5,873 nt of DNA from Syntrophaceae bacterium (GCA_003165115.1 PLSJ01000044.1:1-5873), one strand, 5' to 3'; numbered from the stretch's first letter, positions 1 to 5,757 are shown. Notes: generated by a model not told the origin, from the sequence alone. A program made the numbers and translations.

Positions 1-2
1 AC

Positions 3-176
3 GAATGCCGAATACGGAAAGATCATGCGCCGGCGAACTTCGCCGTCTTGAGACATATCGCGCTTAATCTCTTGAGACAAGAGAACTCAAAAAGAAGGAG
101 CATCAAGACCAAACGTCTCAGGGCCGGGTGGGATATGGACTATCTCGGCAAGATACTTGAAGGTTCCGTCCAGTGA
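3..176 (+). CDS. ISAs1-family transposase, C-terminal part (5' end outside window)
   Basis: This is an open frame entering from the left edge: 57 codons ending in TGA at 174-176. It was recognised from the tail signature of ISAs1-family DDE transposases: ECRIRKDHAP, then NFAVLRHIALNLLRQE (residues 12-27 of the fragment), then KTKRLRAGWDMDYLGKIL (35-52). The family's C-terminus typically reads AVLRxIALNLL...K..RLRAGWD.DYL. The catalytic DDE residues would lie upstream and are not visible. Nothing in the visible part is broken: there is no frameshift or internal stop, and the tail has the usual end point. The protein cuts and rejoins the ends of its own element. It is partial only because the window starts inside it. 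Confidence 0.88.
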   Translation, partial: ECRIRKDHAPANFAVLRHIALNLLRQENSKRRSIKTKRLRAGWDMDYLGKILEGSVQ

Positions 177-189
177 CGGGATATAGTCC

Positions 190-205
190 AAATGCGTTTG
201 CCCTG
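190..205 (+). repeat. Putative right terminal inverted repeat of the ISAs1-family element
   Basis: The sequence AAATGCGTTTGCCCTG ends 29 bp after the transposase stop and finishes in CCCTG, the family-typical tip. Its partner should read CAGGGCAAACGCATTT at the left end, roughly 1.1-1.4 kb upstream if the element is full length, and cannot be seen here. An 8-bp inverted repeat lies just inside: 136-143 pairs with 183-190 around a smaller hairpin at 164-170/175-181. It overlaps the transposase tail and may be chance. Confidence 0.6.
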
Positions 206-213
206 CGAAAGCG

Positions 214-242
214 TTGACATCCCTCCCCCCTTGTGACAAAAT
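214..242 (+). promoter_or_regulatory. Candidate sigma70-type promoter for the hypothetical gene and rlmE
   Basis: A perfect -35 hexamer, TTGACA (214-219), is followed by a 17-bp spacer and a weaker -10, CAAAAT (237-242, 4 of 6 consensus positions). Transcription would be expected to start at about 248-250, on or next to the ATG at 249. The -35 begins 9 bp after the proposed IS tip, directly after a possible 8-bp target duplication. If so, the core promoter is host sequence and everything upstream of it is IS-derived. Confidence 0.45.
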
Positions 243-248
243 TGAAAC

Positions 249-1331
249 ATGGATGAGATACTCAAGTCGGTCGCCGAAGGCGCGGGGACCGAACAAACCG
301 TCGCAGAGGTCCTTGCTCTGCCTGCAGCGGAGCTGGAATCGCTGATCCATGCCGTCGGCGGCCTGAAAGATGAGCATGCCGCGCGGTTCCTGAGCCTGCT
401 TTATCCGTCCCTTCCCGACAAGATGCTGCGGAAGCTGGTCAAGAAGGAGCTTTTTCGGCTGAAAACACAGGGCGTACCCGTGGAAGAGCCCAGGATGCCG
501 GGGGAACCGGCGTTGAAAAAGATGGAGACGGACCGGGAGGCGCGGGCTTTTCTCACGAACTACGACCCCGAGATGACGAGGGCGGTGCTGGCCGCCTTCG
601 AGATAAAGAAGAACCAGTTTCTCCTGAGCCATGCCATACTTCATTTCTCCGACGGCCTCGTGGACCTGAAAAGTCTGCCCGTGGGAAGGGACGAGCTTGA
701 GGACCTGCTGAAGGACTACGTGGCGCGGACGCCGCCGCCTATGGTAATTCCGGCCGTTTCCGCCGCCTATGCGGGATATCTGATCGAAGAGGCGTCCGGC
801 CTGTCCGGTCGTGAGGCCGAGGACGCGGCGAGCCTCCATCGCATGCTTCTGGCGACAAAGGGCGACGTCAGAAAGCCGGCCGACATCTACCTGCTGCCGG
901 GGGCGGATGCTGTGTCCGGGGCTTCGGCCGACACCATTTTCGACGAGGGGATCTTCGGGCCTTTTTCGCTCCGATGGCCGGGCATGGAGGAAGACCGGAA
1001 GAAACTGGACGACGTGCTCAATCCCGCCATCGTTCTCCCGCCCTATGTGATGGAAGAGAGAAGGCAGGCGTTCCTGAGCGAGCTCGCCGGGAAAGAGGCG
1101 CTGGCGGCGAGACTGCCGCACTTCAGGCGGATGCTGGAAGATTACGCCTATCTCTTTTACTGCCTCGGGAAATTCGATCTCTATAAGGGGCTCCTTGTCC
1201 AGCTTGCCGAAGCCGCGGCGGTGAAGGAGGCTTTCCTGCGCTTCGTGCGGAAGGCTTTCGTAAAGCCGGAAAGTGCGGAGAGGCCCCCGGAAGGCGTCAT
1301 CATCGATCCCAAGTCGCTTATGAGAAAGTAG
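249..1331 (+). CDS. Conserved-looking hypothetical protein, 360 aa, mostly alpha-helical
   Basis: I do not recognise the family. The sequence has no signal peptide, no clear membrane segment and no cysteine cluster, so a cytoplasmic protein is likely. Residues 1-75 read as short amphipathic helices ending in a basic stretch, KMLRKLVKKELFRLKTQGV (58-76). This recalls HEAT-like helical repeats, which is resemblance only. A proline- and charge-rich linker (77-95) leads to a larger domain (about 96-340) with a long helical C-terminal half (265-338). The tail ends PPEGVIIDPKSLMRK. The start is constrained: an in-frame TGA at 243-245 lies just upstream, so ATG 249 is the earliest possible start. 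No Shine-Dalgarno sequence precedes it. rlmE follows after 16 nt, so the two are probably co-transcribed. Codon use and the clean fit between the stop and rlmE support a real gene over the long antisense frame at 87-1349. Confidence 0.82.
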   Translation: MDEILKSVAEGAGTEQTVAEVLALPAAELESLIHAVGGLKDEHAARFLSLLYPSLPDKMLRKLVKKELFRLKTQGVPVEEPRMPGEPALKKMETDREARAFLTNYDPEMTRAVLAAFEIKKNQFLLSHAILHFSDGLVDLKSLPVGRDELEDLLKDYVARTPPPMVIPAVSAAYAGYLIEEASGLSGREAEDAASLHRMLLATKGDVRKPADIYLLPGADAVSGASADTIFDEGIFGPFSLRWPGMEEDRKKLDDVLNPAIVLPPYVMEERRQAFLSELAGKEALAARLPHFRRMLEDYAYLFYCLGKFDLYKGLLVQLAEAAAVKEAFLRFVRKAFVKPESAERPPEGVIIDPKSLMRK

Positions 1332-1347
1332 GCTCGCGAAACCGCCC

Positions 1348-1944
1348 ATGCACGCCCGCTACGTCGTAAAAGACACCTTCTACAAAAAGGCGAAAAAGGA
1401 CGGATACCGGGCGAGAAGCGCGTACAAGCTCGAAGAGATACAGCAAAAGTTCACCTTAATAAAGAAAGGCGACCGCGTGCTCGACCTGGGGGCCGCGCCC
1501 GGAAGCTGGGTGCAGCTCGAATCCGTGCTCGTGGGGCCGGGCGGCCTGGTCGTCGGCTTCGACATCCTGCCCATCACGCCCGTGCCCGCTTCCAACGTCG
1601 TGCTGAAGAAGGCCGACATACGGGAGGTGGACGTGCAGGGACTGCTGCGGGAGACGGGAACCCCTGCCTTCGACGTGGTTACCTCCGATATCGCCCCGAA
1701 CCTCTCGGGCATCAGGGACGCCGACATCGCCCGGATACACGAGCTTTATCTCGCGGTGCTCCGGATCACGGACGAAGCCCTGAGAAGGGGAGGGGGCTTC
1801 CTTATCAAGCTGTTCTTCAGCCCGGACTTCGCCGACATGGAGGCCGCGCTCAAGCCGCGCTTCTCGAAGGTCGCGACGTTCAAGCCCAAAGCGTCCAGGT
1901 CCGTCAGCGACGAGGTGTATCTGGTGTGCACGGGTAAAAAGTAG
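1348..1944 (+). CDS. rlmE: 23S rRNA (uridine-2'-O)-methyltransferase RlmE (FtsJ/RrmJ family)
   Basis: 198 aa, close to the family norm (E. coli about 209). RlmE transfers a methyl group from S-adenosylmethionine to the ribose 2'-OH of U2552 in the A-loop of 23S rRNA, a late step in 50S maturation in the cytoplasm. Visible motifs are the N-terminal RARSAYKLEEIQ (21-32) with catalytic Lys27, the SAM-binding LDLGAAPGSW (45-54), SDIAPNLSG (113-121) with Asp114, FLIKLF (151-156) with Lys154, and SDEVYLV (187-193) with Glu189. The family K-D-K-E catalytic set is therefore complete. The SAM loop reads PGSW where E. coli has PGGW, a conservative change. The start is 16 nt after the upstream stop, with no evident Shine-Dalgarno sequence, which suggests translational coupling or weak initiation. 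The start aligns with the family's N-terminal region just before the catalytic lysine. Confidence 0.95.
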   Translation: MHARYVVKDTFYKKAKKDGYRARSAYKLEEIQQKFTLIKKGDRVLDLGAAPGSWVQLESVLVGPGGLVVGFDILPITPVPASNVVLKKADIREVDVQGLLRETGTPAFDVVTSDIAPNLSGIRDADIARIHELYLAVLRITDEALRRGGGFLIKLFFSPDFADMEAALKPRFSKVATFKPKASRSVSDEVYLVCTGKK

Positions 1945-1992
1945 CCTCCCGCCCGCCGCCCCGCAAAAAAATCACGGATAATCGGTTGCAGA

Positions 1993-2021
1993 TTGACTTC
2001 GGCCGTATGATCTAGTTAAAT
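1993..2021 (+). promoter_or_regulatory. Promoter of the zur-znuACB operon
   Basis: TTGACT (1993-1998, 5 of 6 -35 positions) is followed by a 17-bp spacer and TTAAAT (2016-2021, 4 of 6 -10 positions). The expected start near 2028 lies in the centre of the palindrome at 2018-2038 and would give a 5' leader of about 25 nt. No intrinsic terminator (GC stem plus T-run) is visible between the rlmE stop and this promoter, so read-through from rlmE is possible. Confidence 0.6.
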
Positions 2022-2038
2022 AGAAATCACTTCTATTT
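2018..2038. promoter_or_regulatory. Fur/Zur-type operator palindrome
   Basis: A 21-bp inverted repeat with half sites AAATAGAAAT (2018-2027) and ACTTCTATTT (2029-2038) around C2028. Nine of ten base pairs match; only 2026/2030 does not. Size and symmetry fit the 19-21-bp AT-rich boxes of Fur-family repressors. The outer AAAT...ATTT and inner AAT resemble the Bacillus-type Zur box (AAATCGTAAT-N-ATTACGATTT) more than a GATAATGATAATCATTATC Fur box. It overlaps the -10 and the predicted start and sits just before the regulator gene, which implies autorepression. I found no second copy elsewhere in the window. Confidence 0.72.
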
Positions 2039-2041
2039 GAC

Positions 2042-2045
2042 GAGG
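2042..2045 (+). promoter_or_regulatory. Ribosome binding site that decides the regulator's start
   Basis: GAGG lies 8 nt before GTG 2054. The other in-frame GTG, at 2045, overlaps this motif and has no Shine-Dalgarno sequence of its own. This favours 2054 as the start. Confidence 0.6.
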
Positions 2046-2053
2046 TGCCGGCC

Positions 2054-2485
2054 GTGCAGGACTTCGAAGGATTGCTGAGAGGGCTCAAGCTGAAGGTGAC
2101 TCCCAGGAGACGGGCAATCCTCGAAGTCATGGCGGCCGGGTCGACCTTCCTGAGCCCCGAGGAAATATGGAAGAAGGTGGGCGAGGCCGGCACGAACGTC
2201 GGTCTTCCCACGGTGTATCGCATCCTCGAAGAGCTTGCCGGCGGCGGTGTGGTCACCAGGGTCCTCCATGACAACCGCCAGCTTTATTATTACCTTTGCC
2301 CGAACAAGGGCCATCACCACCACTTTGTGTGCCTCTCGTGCCATAAGGTCGAAGACGTCGACCTCTGTCTCGGCGAGGCCCTCGAACAGGAAGTAAAGCT
2401 GCGCATCCAGGGCGCGCTCTTCTCCCATATCCTTCAGCTCCAGGGGCTCTGCCGCGAATGCCGCGAAAAAGGGGGGAAGGCATGA
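2054..2485 (+). CDS. zur: Fur-family metalloregulator, probably the zinc-uptake repressor Zur
   Basis: 143 aa from GTG 2054 (146 aa if GTG 2045 is used), normal for the family. The N-terminal winged helix contains LKLKVTPRRRAILEVM (11-26), the LSPEEIW helix (33-39) and the recognition segment TNVGLPTVYRILEEL (47-61). The C-terminal dimerisation domain carries GHHHHF (86-91) and two CxxC pairs, C93/C96 and C133/C136, the usual structural zinc site. His87-His90, Asp101/Asp103, Glu109/Glu111 and His125 are candidates for the regulatory site. The family binds DNA as a metal-loaded dimer and represses uptake genes. Zinc specificity is inferred from the downstream znu genes; sequence alone does not exclude Fur, PerR or Mur. 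The stop overlaps the znuA start (ATGA), so the regulator is made with its targets, and the operator at 2018-2038 implies self-repression. Confidence 0.92.
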   Translation: MQDFEGLLRGLKLKVTPRRRAILEVMAAGSTFLSPEEIWKKVGEAGTNVGLPTVYRILEELAGGGVVTRVLHDNRQLYYYLCPNKGHHHHFVCLSCHKVEDVDLCLGEALEQEVKLRIQGALFSHILQLQGLCRECREKGGKA

Positions 2486-3444
2486 ACAGGCGCGCTCTAT
2501 TCCTTTCCTGTGTGTTCTTCCTTCTGCTCGCCGCCCTCGCCTCGTGCGGACCACGCCGGGAATCGGCCCCATCGGCCGGCCGGCTCCAGGTGGTAACGAC
2601 GCTTTTTCCCCTCTACGATTTTGCAAGGGCCGTGTGCGGCGCCAAGGGGGACGTCAGCCTGCTCCTGCCCCCCGGCGTGGAGCCTCACAGCTTCGAGCCG
2701 AAGCCGGGGGACGTCGTGAAAATAAACGAAGCCGACATTTTCGTCTACACGGGCGACTTTATGGAGCCCTGGGCCGCGTCGATCATTAAAGGCGCCCTTC
2801 GGGCCGACCTGGTCGTCGTCGACGCGAGCCGGGGCGCGATGCTCAGGCAGGAATCGAAAAACCACGGACAATCGGCCGAGGGCCGGGACGCGGCCGCGAG
2901 CCACGACGGGGCGCCCGTGGACCCGCATATCTGGCTCGACCTCGGCAACGCGCAGGTGATGGTCGACAACATCCTTGCGGGATGCGTCAGGAAGGACCCG
3001 AAGAACAGGTCATTTTACGAAGAGAACGCGACCGCCTACAAGGCGAAGCTGCGCGAGCTGGACGAAAAGTTCAGGAAGGGCCTGGCTTCCTGCGAAACGC
3101 GGCTCTTCGTGCACGGCGGCCACTACGCCTTCAATTACCTGGCCCGCAGGTACAACCTGAGTTACGTTTCGGTATATGGCTTCTCTCCCGACGCCGAGCC
3201 CAGCCCCAGACACCTGGCGGATATCGTTCAGGAGATAAGGCGGCATAAGATAAAATACGTTTTTTATGAGGAGCTGCTTCAGCCGAGGATGGCCGAAACC
3301 ATCGCGCAGGAGACGGGCGCGCGTCTGCTCCCGCTCAACGGCGGTCATAACGTGACCAAGGAAGACCTGCAAAAAGGGGTGACCTTCATCGGGCTCCTGG
3401 AGCGCGACCTCGACAACCTGAGGGCAGGTCTCCAATGCCGGTAG
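2482..3444 (+). CDS. znuA: Zinc ABC transporter substrate-binding lipoprotein ZnuA
   Basis: 320 aa. ATG 2482 is preferred over the in-frame ATG at 2458. It overlaps the regulator stop as ATGA, follows a purine-rich AGGGGGG, and starts exactly at a lipoprotein signal: N-RR, a hydrophobic core (5-20) and the lipobox L19-A-S-C22. The mature protein should be anchored by lipidated Cys22. The fold is cluster A-I (ZnuA/TroA/PsaA): VVTTLFPLYDFA (37-48), PHSFEPKPGD (68-77), DPHIWLD (147-153), and a helix from the third ligand region (211-225). Metal ligands by family are His69, His149 and His214. His at the third position points to zinc, since manganese receptors such as PsaA have Glu there. The fourth position, usually Asp or Glu, reads LPLNGGHN (283-290), so Asn286 or His289 replaces it. 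The His-rich loop typical of proteobacterial ZnuA is reduced to a short segment (about 122-146) with only His128 and His141. The last 10 bp overlap znuC. Confidence 0.93.
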   Translation: MNRRALFLSCVFFLLLAALASCGPRRESAPSAGRLQVVTTLFPLYDFARAVCGAKGDVSLLLPPGVEPHSFEPKPGDVVKINEADIFVYTGDFMEPWAASIIKGALRADLVVVDASRGAMLRQESKNHGQSAEGRDAAASHDGAPVDPHIWLDLGNAQVMVDNILAGCVRKDPKNRSFYEENATAYKAKLRELDEKFRKGLASCETRLFVHGGHYAFNYLARRYNLSYVSVYGFSPDAEPSPRHLADIVQEIRRHKIKYVFYEELLQPRMAETIAQETGARLLPLNGGHNVTKEDLQKGVTFIGLLERDLDNLRAGLQCR

Positions 3445-4181
3445 AGGTCGTTTCCGTCCGGGGCCTGAGGTTCACCTACGAGACCAGGGACGTCCTGCGC
3501 GATATCTCCTTTTCCATCGAGGCAGGCGATTACGTGGGCCTTGTGGGGCCTAACGGCTCCGGCAAGAGCACCCTGATACGGCTGATCCTCGGCCTCGAGA
3601 CCCCGCACGCCGGCTCCGTCTCGCTCTTCGGCCAGGCGCCGTCGCAGTTGAAGGAGTGGCACAAGATAGGGTACCTGCCCCAAAAAAATCCCGCCCTCAG
3701 CCGGTTCTTTCCCGCCACGGTGCAGGAGATCGTGGCCCTCGGACTTGTCCCGAAGAGGGCGGACGCCGCAAGGGACGACCGGGAGGCACTACGTAAGGTG
3801 CTTGACCTGATGGACATCACGGGCATACGGGACAAGCTGATAGGGGAGCTTTCGGGAGGGCAGCAGCAGCGGGTCCTCCTGGCGCGGGCGCTGATCAAGG
3901 ACCCGGAGCTGCTCATCCTTGACGAGCCGACCATCGCCGTGGACCCGGAGATAAGGGAGCGGTTCCTCAACGTCCTGATGGAGCTTAACCAGAAGAGAAA
4001 GGTCACGGTGCTCCTGGTGACCCACGACACGGGAAGCATCGGCAAGTATGCAAAGAAACTTCTCTACCTGGAAAGGGAGGTAATTTTTTACGGCGGGTTC
4101 GACGACTTCTGCCTCTCGGCGGAGATGACGAAGGTGTTCGGTTCTTTTACCCAGCACCTCATATGCCACAGACACGAGTGA
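3435..4181 (+). CDS. znuC: Zinc ABC transporter ATP-binding protein ZnuC
   Basis: 248 aa, the usual length. All nucleotide-binding motifs are present: Walker A GPNGSGKST (38-46), Q-loop Gln83 in YLPQK, the signature LSGGQQQR (139-146), Walker B LLILDEP (159-165), the D-loop AVD (168-170) and H-loop His197 in LVTHD. It hydrolyses ATP at the inner face of the cytoplasmic membrane to drive ZnuB. The start overlaps the end of znuA by 10 bp, which implies coupled translation. The last residues, HLICHRHE, are His/Cys-rich; tails of this kind occur in zinc-transporter ATPases, and a metal-sensing role is speculation. On sequence alone it could serve a manganese transporter; zinc is inferred from the operon and from ZnuA His214. 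Confidence 0.95.
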   Translation: MPVEVVSVRGLRFTYETRDVLRDISFSIEAGDYVGLVGPNGSGKSTLIRLILGLETPHAGSVSLFGQAPSQLKEWHKIGYLPQKNPALSRFFPATVQEIVALGLVPKRADAARDDREALRKVLDLMDITGIRDKLIGELSGGQQQRVLLARALIKDPELLILDEPTIAVDPEIRERFLNVLMELNQKRKVTVLLVTHDTGSIGKYAKKLLYLEREVIFYGGFDDFCLSAEMTKVFGSFTQHLICHRHE

Positions 4182-4226
4182 CCGCGCGCGGAAGACAGCC
4201 GCGGGGGCAAGGTCTTTGAGGTTTTC

Positions 4227-5054
4227 ATGGAAGCGCTGCGTTTTTTTGAGTATGCATTCATTATCCGGGCGTTGATAGCGGGCTCGTTTATCGCGCTTCT
4301 CTGCGCGAACCTCGGGGTGCTCCTCGTGCTGAGGCGGCTCTCCCTGCTGGGCGACGGGCTTGCCCACGTCACCTTCGGGAGCGTCGCCCTGGGCCTGCTC
4401 CTCAAGGTCCAGCCCATCTATGTCTCCGTGCCGGTCGTCGCCTTAAGCTCGCTCGCGATCCTCAAGCTGACCGAAAGAACGCGTGTATACAGCGATGCCG
4501 CCATAGGGATCGTATCCGCCTTCGGCGTTTCAGGGGGGGTGATGCTGGCCGGCCTGGCGGCCGGTTTCAACGTGGACCTCTTCAGCTATCTCTTCGGCAA
4601 CATACTGTCGATCACGAGGGGCGAAATGGTGATGTCCATCGTGCTCTCCCTGATCGTGCTCTGCGTCATCGCTTTCCGGTACAGCGAACTTCTCTCCCTG
4701 TCGTTCGACGAGGAGTTCGCCCGGACATCCGGCATCAACGCGGGCCGCATCAATGCGCTCCTCGCCGTGCTGGCGGCGGTGACGGTCGTGCTCGCCATGA
4801 AGCTCGTGGGGATAATGCTCACGTCGGCCCTTCTCATAATCCCGGCGGTCAGCGCCTTTCAGATCGCGAAGAGCTTCATGGGCACGCTCTTCTTTGCGGG
4901 GTTTACCGCGGTTATTTCCGTGTGGGTCGGTATTTTCCTCTCTTTCCTTATGAATGTGCCCACGGGGGCGACGATCGTGCTCCTCAACCTCGCGTTTTTC
5001 CTTGTGCTATACACGTTCAAGGCGCTGTCCGCTTACCTTTCCCCTCGACAATAA
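4227..5054 (+). CDS. znuB: Zinc ABC transporter permease ZnuB
   Basis: 275 aa, highly hydrophobic, with about eight predicted membrane segments (approximately 10-35, 48-62, 65-80, 92-113, 134-150, 175-212, 219-243, 247-268, some of them double). It has the ABC-3 (ZnuB/MntB/TroC) landmarks: RRLSLLGDGLAHVTFG (36-51), the DLFSYLFGNIL segment (117-127), SLSFDEEFARTSGI (157-170), the likely ATPase-coupling region, and VGIMLTSALLIIPA (194-207). A GAGG 5 nt before the ATG is a good ribosome site. Unlike the upstream genes it does not overlap its neighbour: a 45-bp gap follows znuC, with no promoter or terminator that I can support. It should form the inner-membrane channel with ZnuC. Its last 38 bp overlap the convergent rsmI gene. 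Confidence 0.95.
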   Translation: MEALRFFEYAFIIRALIAGSFIALLCANLGVLLVLRRLSLLGDGLAHVTFGSVALGLLLKVQPIYVSVPVVALSSLAILKLTERTRVYSDAAIGIVSAFGVSGGVMLAGLAAGFNVDLFSYLFGNILSITRGEMVMSIVLSLIVLCVIAFRYSELLSLSFDEEFARTSGINAGRINALLAVLAAVTVVLAMKLVGIMLTSALLIIPAVSAFQIAKSFMGTLFFAGFTAVISVWVGIFLSFLMNVPTGATIVLLNLAFFLVLYTFKALSAYLSPRQ

Positions 5055-5706
5055 CCGTGTACTCGCCCCTCGTCTCACTGCCGGCAATCTCTTCAAGCAC
5101 CTCTTCGATGCTGCCCCGCACGACTTCCTCGTAGAGCTTCGTGATCTCCCTGCAGACGACGACCTTCCTTTCCGGCGTCTCTTCCAGGATCACGCCGAGG
5201 GTCTCCGTTATCCTTCGGGGCGATTCGAATAATATCACGGGGAAGGGTCCCGAAAGGACCTCCCTGAGCACCTTCTTCTTCTTTCCTTTCTTCAGGGGGA
5301 GAAAGCCGTAGAAGAGGAACCTGTCGGGAGACAGGCCCGATATGGAGAGGGCCGCGAGGGCGGCCGAGGGCCCGGGCACCGCCAGCACCTCGATGCCCGC
5401 CTCGCACGCAGCCCTCACCACGGCGTCGCCGGGGTCCGAGATGCACGGGGTGCCGGCGGCGGTGATGAGTGCGGCCTTTTTTCCTTCCATGAGCTGCTCG
5501 ACGATCGTCCGTGCCCGACGCGCTTCGCTGTAGCTGTTGATCGTGGTGATCGGTTTCCTGATGTCGAGATGGCTCAGAAGCTTGAGGGCCTTATTCCGGT
5601 CCTCGGCGACAATGAAATCGGCCTCCCGGAATACCTCGATGGCCCGAAGGGTGATGTCCCCCAGGTTCCCTATCGGTGTGGCAACGACGTAGAGAAGACC
5701 CGCCAT
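5017..5706 (-). CDS. rsmI: RsmI-type 16S rRNA (cytidine-2'-O)-methyltransferase, short and divergent
   Basis: 229 aa, a tetrapyrrole-methylase-fold enzyme. RsmI methylates the ribose 2'-OH of C1402 in 16S rRNA using SAM, tuning decoding at the P site. Motifs are LLYVVATPIGNLGDITLRA (4-22), AGTPCISDPG (84-93), VPGPSAALAAL (110-120), GLSPDRFLFYGFLP (124-137), FESPRRI (160-166) and REITKLYEEVVRGS (186-199). It is odd in three places. The usual AEDTR reads AEDRN (34-38), SDAGTP reads TAAGTP (82-87), and the H-x-x-N-E region reads NSYSEA (57-62). It ends soon after GEYTVIVEG (214-222), so the C-terminal domain of the roughly 280-aa enzymes is absent. ATG 5706 is chosen over TTG 5715: it has GGAGG 10 nt upstream, while the TTG has only 1 nt of spacing. 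It converges on znuB and overlaps it by 38 bp. The family call is firm; the exact target nucleotide is inferred. Confidence 0.88.
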   Translation of the reverse strand: MAGLLYVVATPIGNLGDITLRAIEVFREADFIVAEDRNKALKLLSHLDIRKPITTINSYSEARRARTIVEQLMEGKKAALITAAGTPCISDPGDAVVRAACEAGIEVLAVPGPSAALAALSISGLSPDRFLFYGFLPLKKGKKKKVLREVLSGPFPVILFESPRRITETLGVILEETPERKVVVCREITKLYEEVVRGSIEEVLEEIAGSETRGEYTVIVEGKGKRTAP

Positions 5707-5716
5707 GAGTCGCAAC

Positions 5717-5721
5717 CCTCC
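5717..5721 (-). promoter_or_regulatory. Ribosome binding site that decides the rsmI start
   Basis: On the minus strand, GGAGG (part of GAGGGAGGG) lies 10 nt before ATG 5706. For the longer frame starting with TTG 5715 the same motif would be only 1 nt away, too close to work. Confidence 0.6.
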
Positions 5722-5757
5722 CTCGATCCGATCTTGAACGACGAATTGTGAATTACC

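Larger units (their letters stand above)
1..205 (+). mobile_element. Right end of an ISAs1-family insertion sequence
   Basis: This stretch holds the 3' end of an ISAs1-type transposase gene, a short non-coding tail, and a terminal sequence ending in CCCTG at 205. Elements of this family are known to have termini beginning CAGGG (CCCTG at the right end) and to make direct repeats of about 8-10 bp. The transposase stop at 176 lies 29 bp from the proposed tip, a normal layout for a compact IS. The left end lies outside the window, so I cannot tell whether the element is complete. The bases just outside (206-213, CGAAAGCG) are the candidate target duplication. The family call is firm from the protein; the exact boundary is an inference. 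Confidence 0.82.

Noticed and set aside
136..190. Nested inverted repeats (136-143 with 183-190, and 164-170 with 175-181) as a possible structured RNA or riboswitch
   Set aside because: They lie within the end of the transposase gene and inside the IS, upstream of the predicted promoter. There is no T-run for a terminator and no riboswitch pattern that I recognise.
87..1349. Long minus-strand open frame (420 codons) covering the hypothetical gene and the IS tail
   Set aside because: It is an antisense shadow in GC-rich DNA. Its 3' part is the complement of the transposase tail, and the plus strand offers better genes, including one fitting rlmE by 16 nt. Its protein is rich in R, H, P and Q, typical of a shadow frame.
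1945..1992. Possible rlmE terminator before the zur promoter
   Set aside because: The segment has GC-rich and A-rich runs but no self-complementary stem followed by Ts.
2033..2626. Minus-strand frame opposite the Fur-family gene
   Set aside because: The plus strand encodes an unmistakable Fur-family protein with two CxxC pairs. The antisense product has no recognisable motif.
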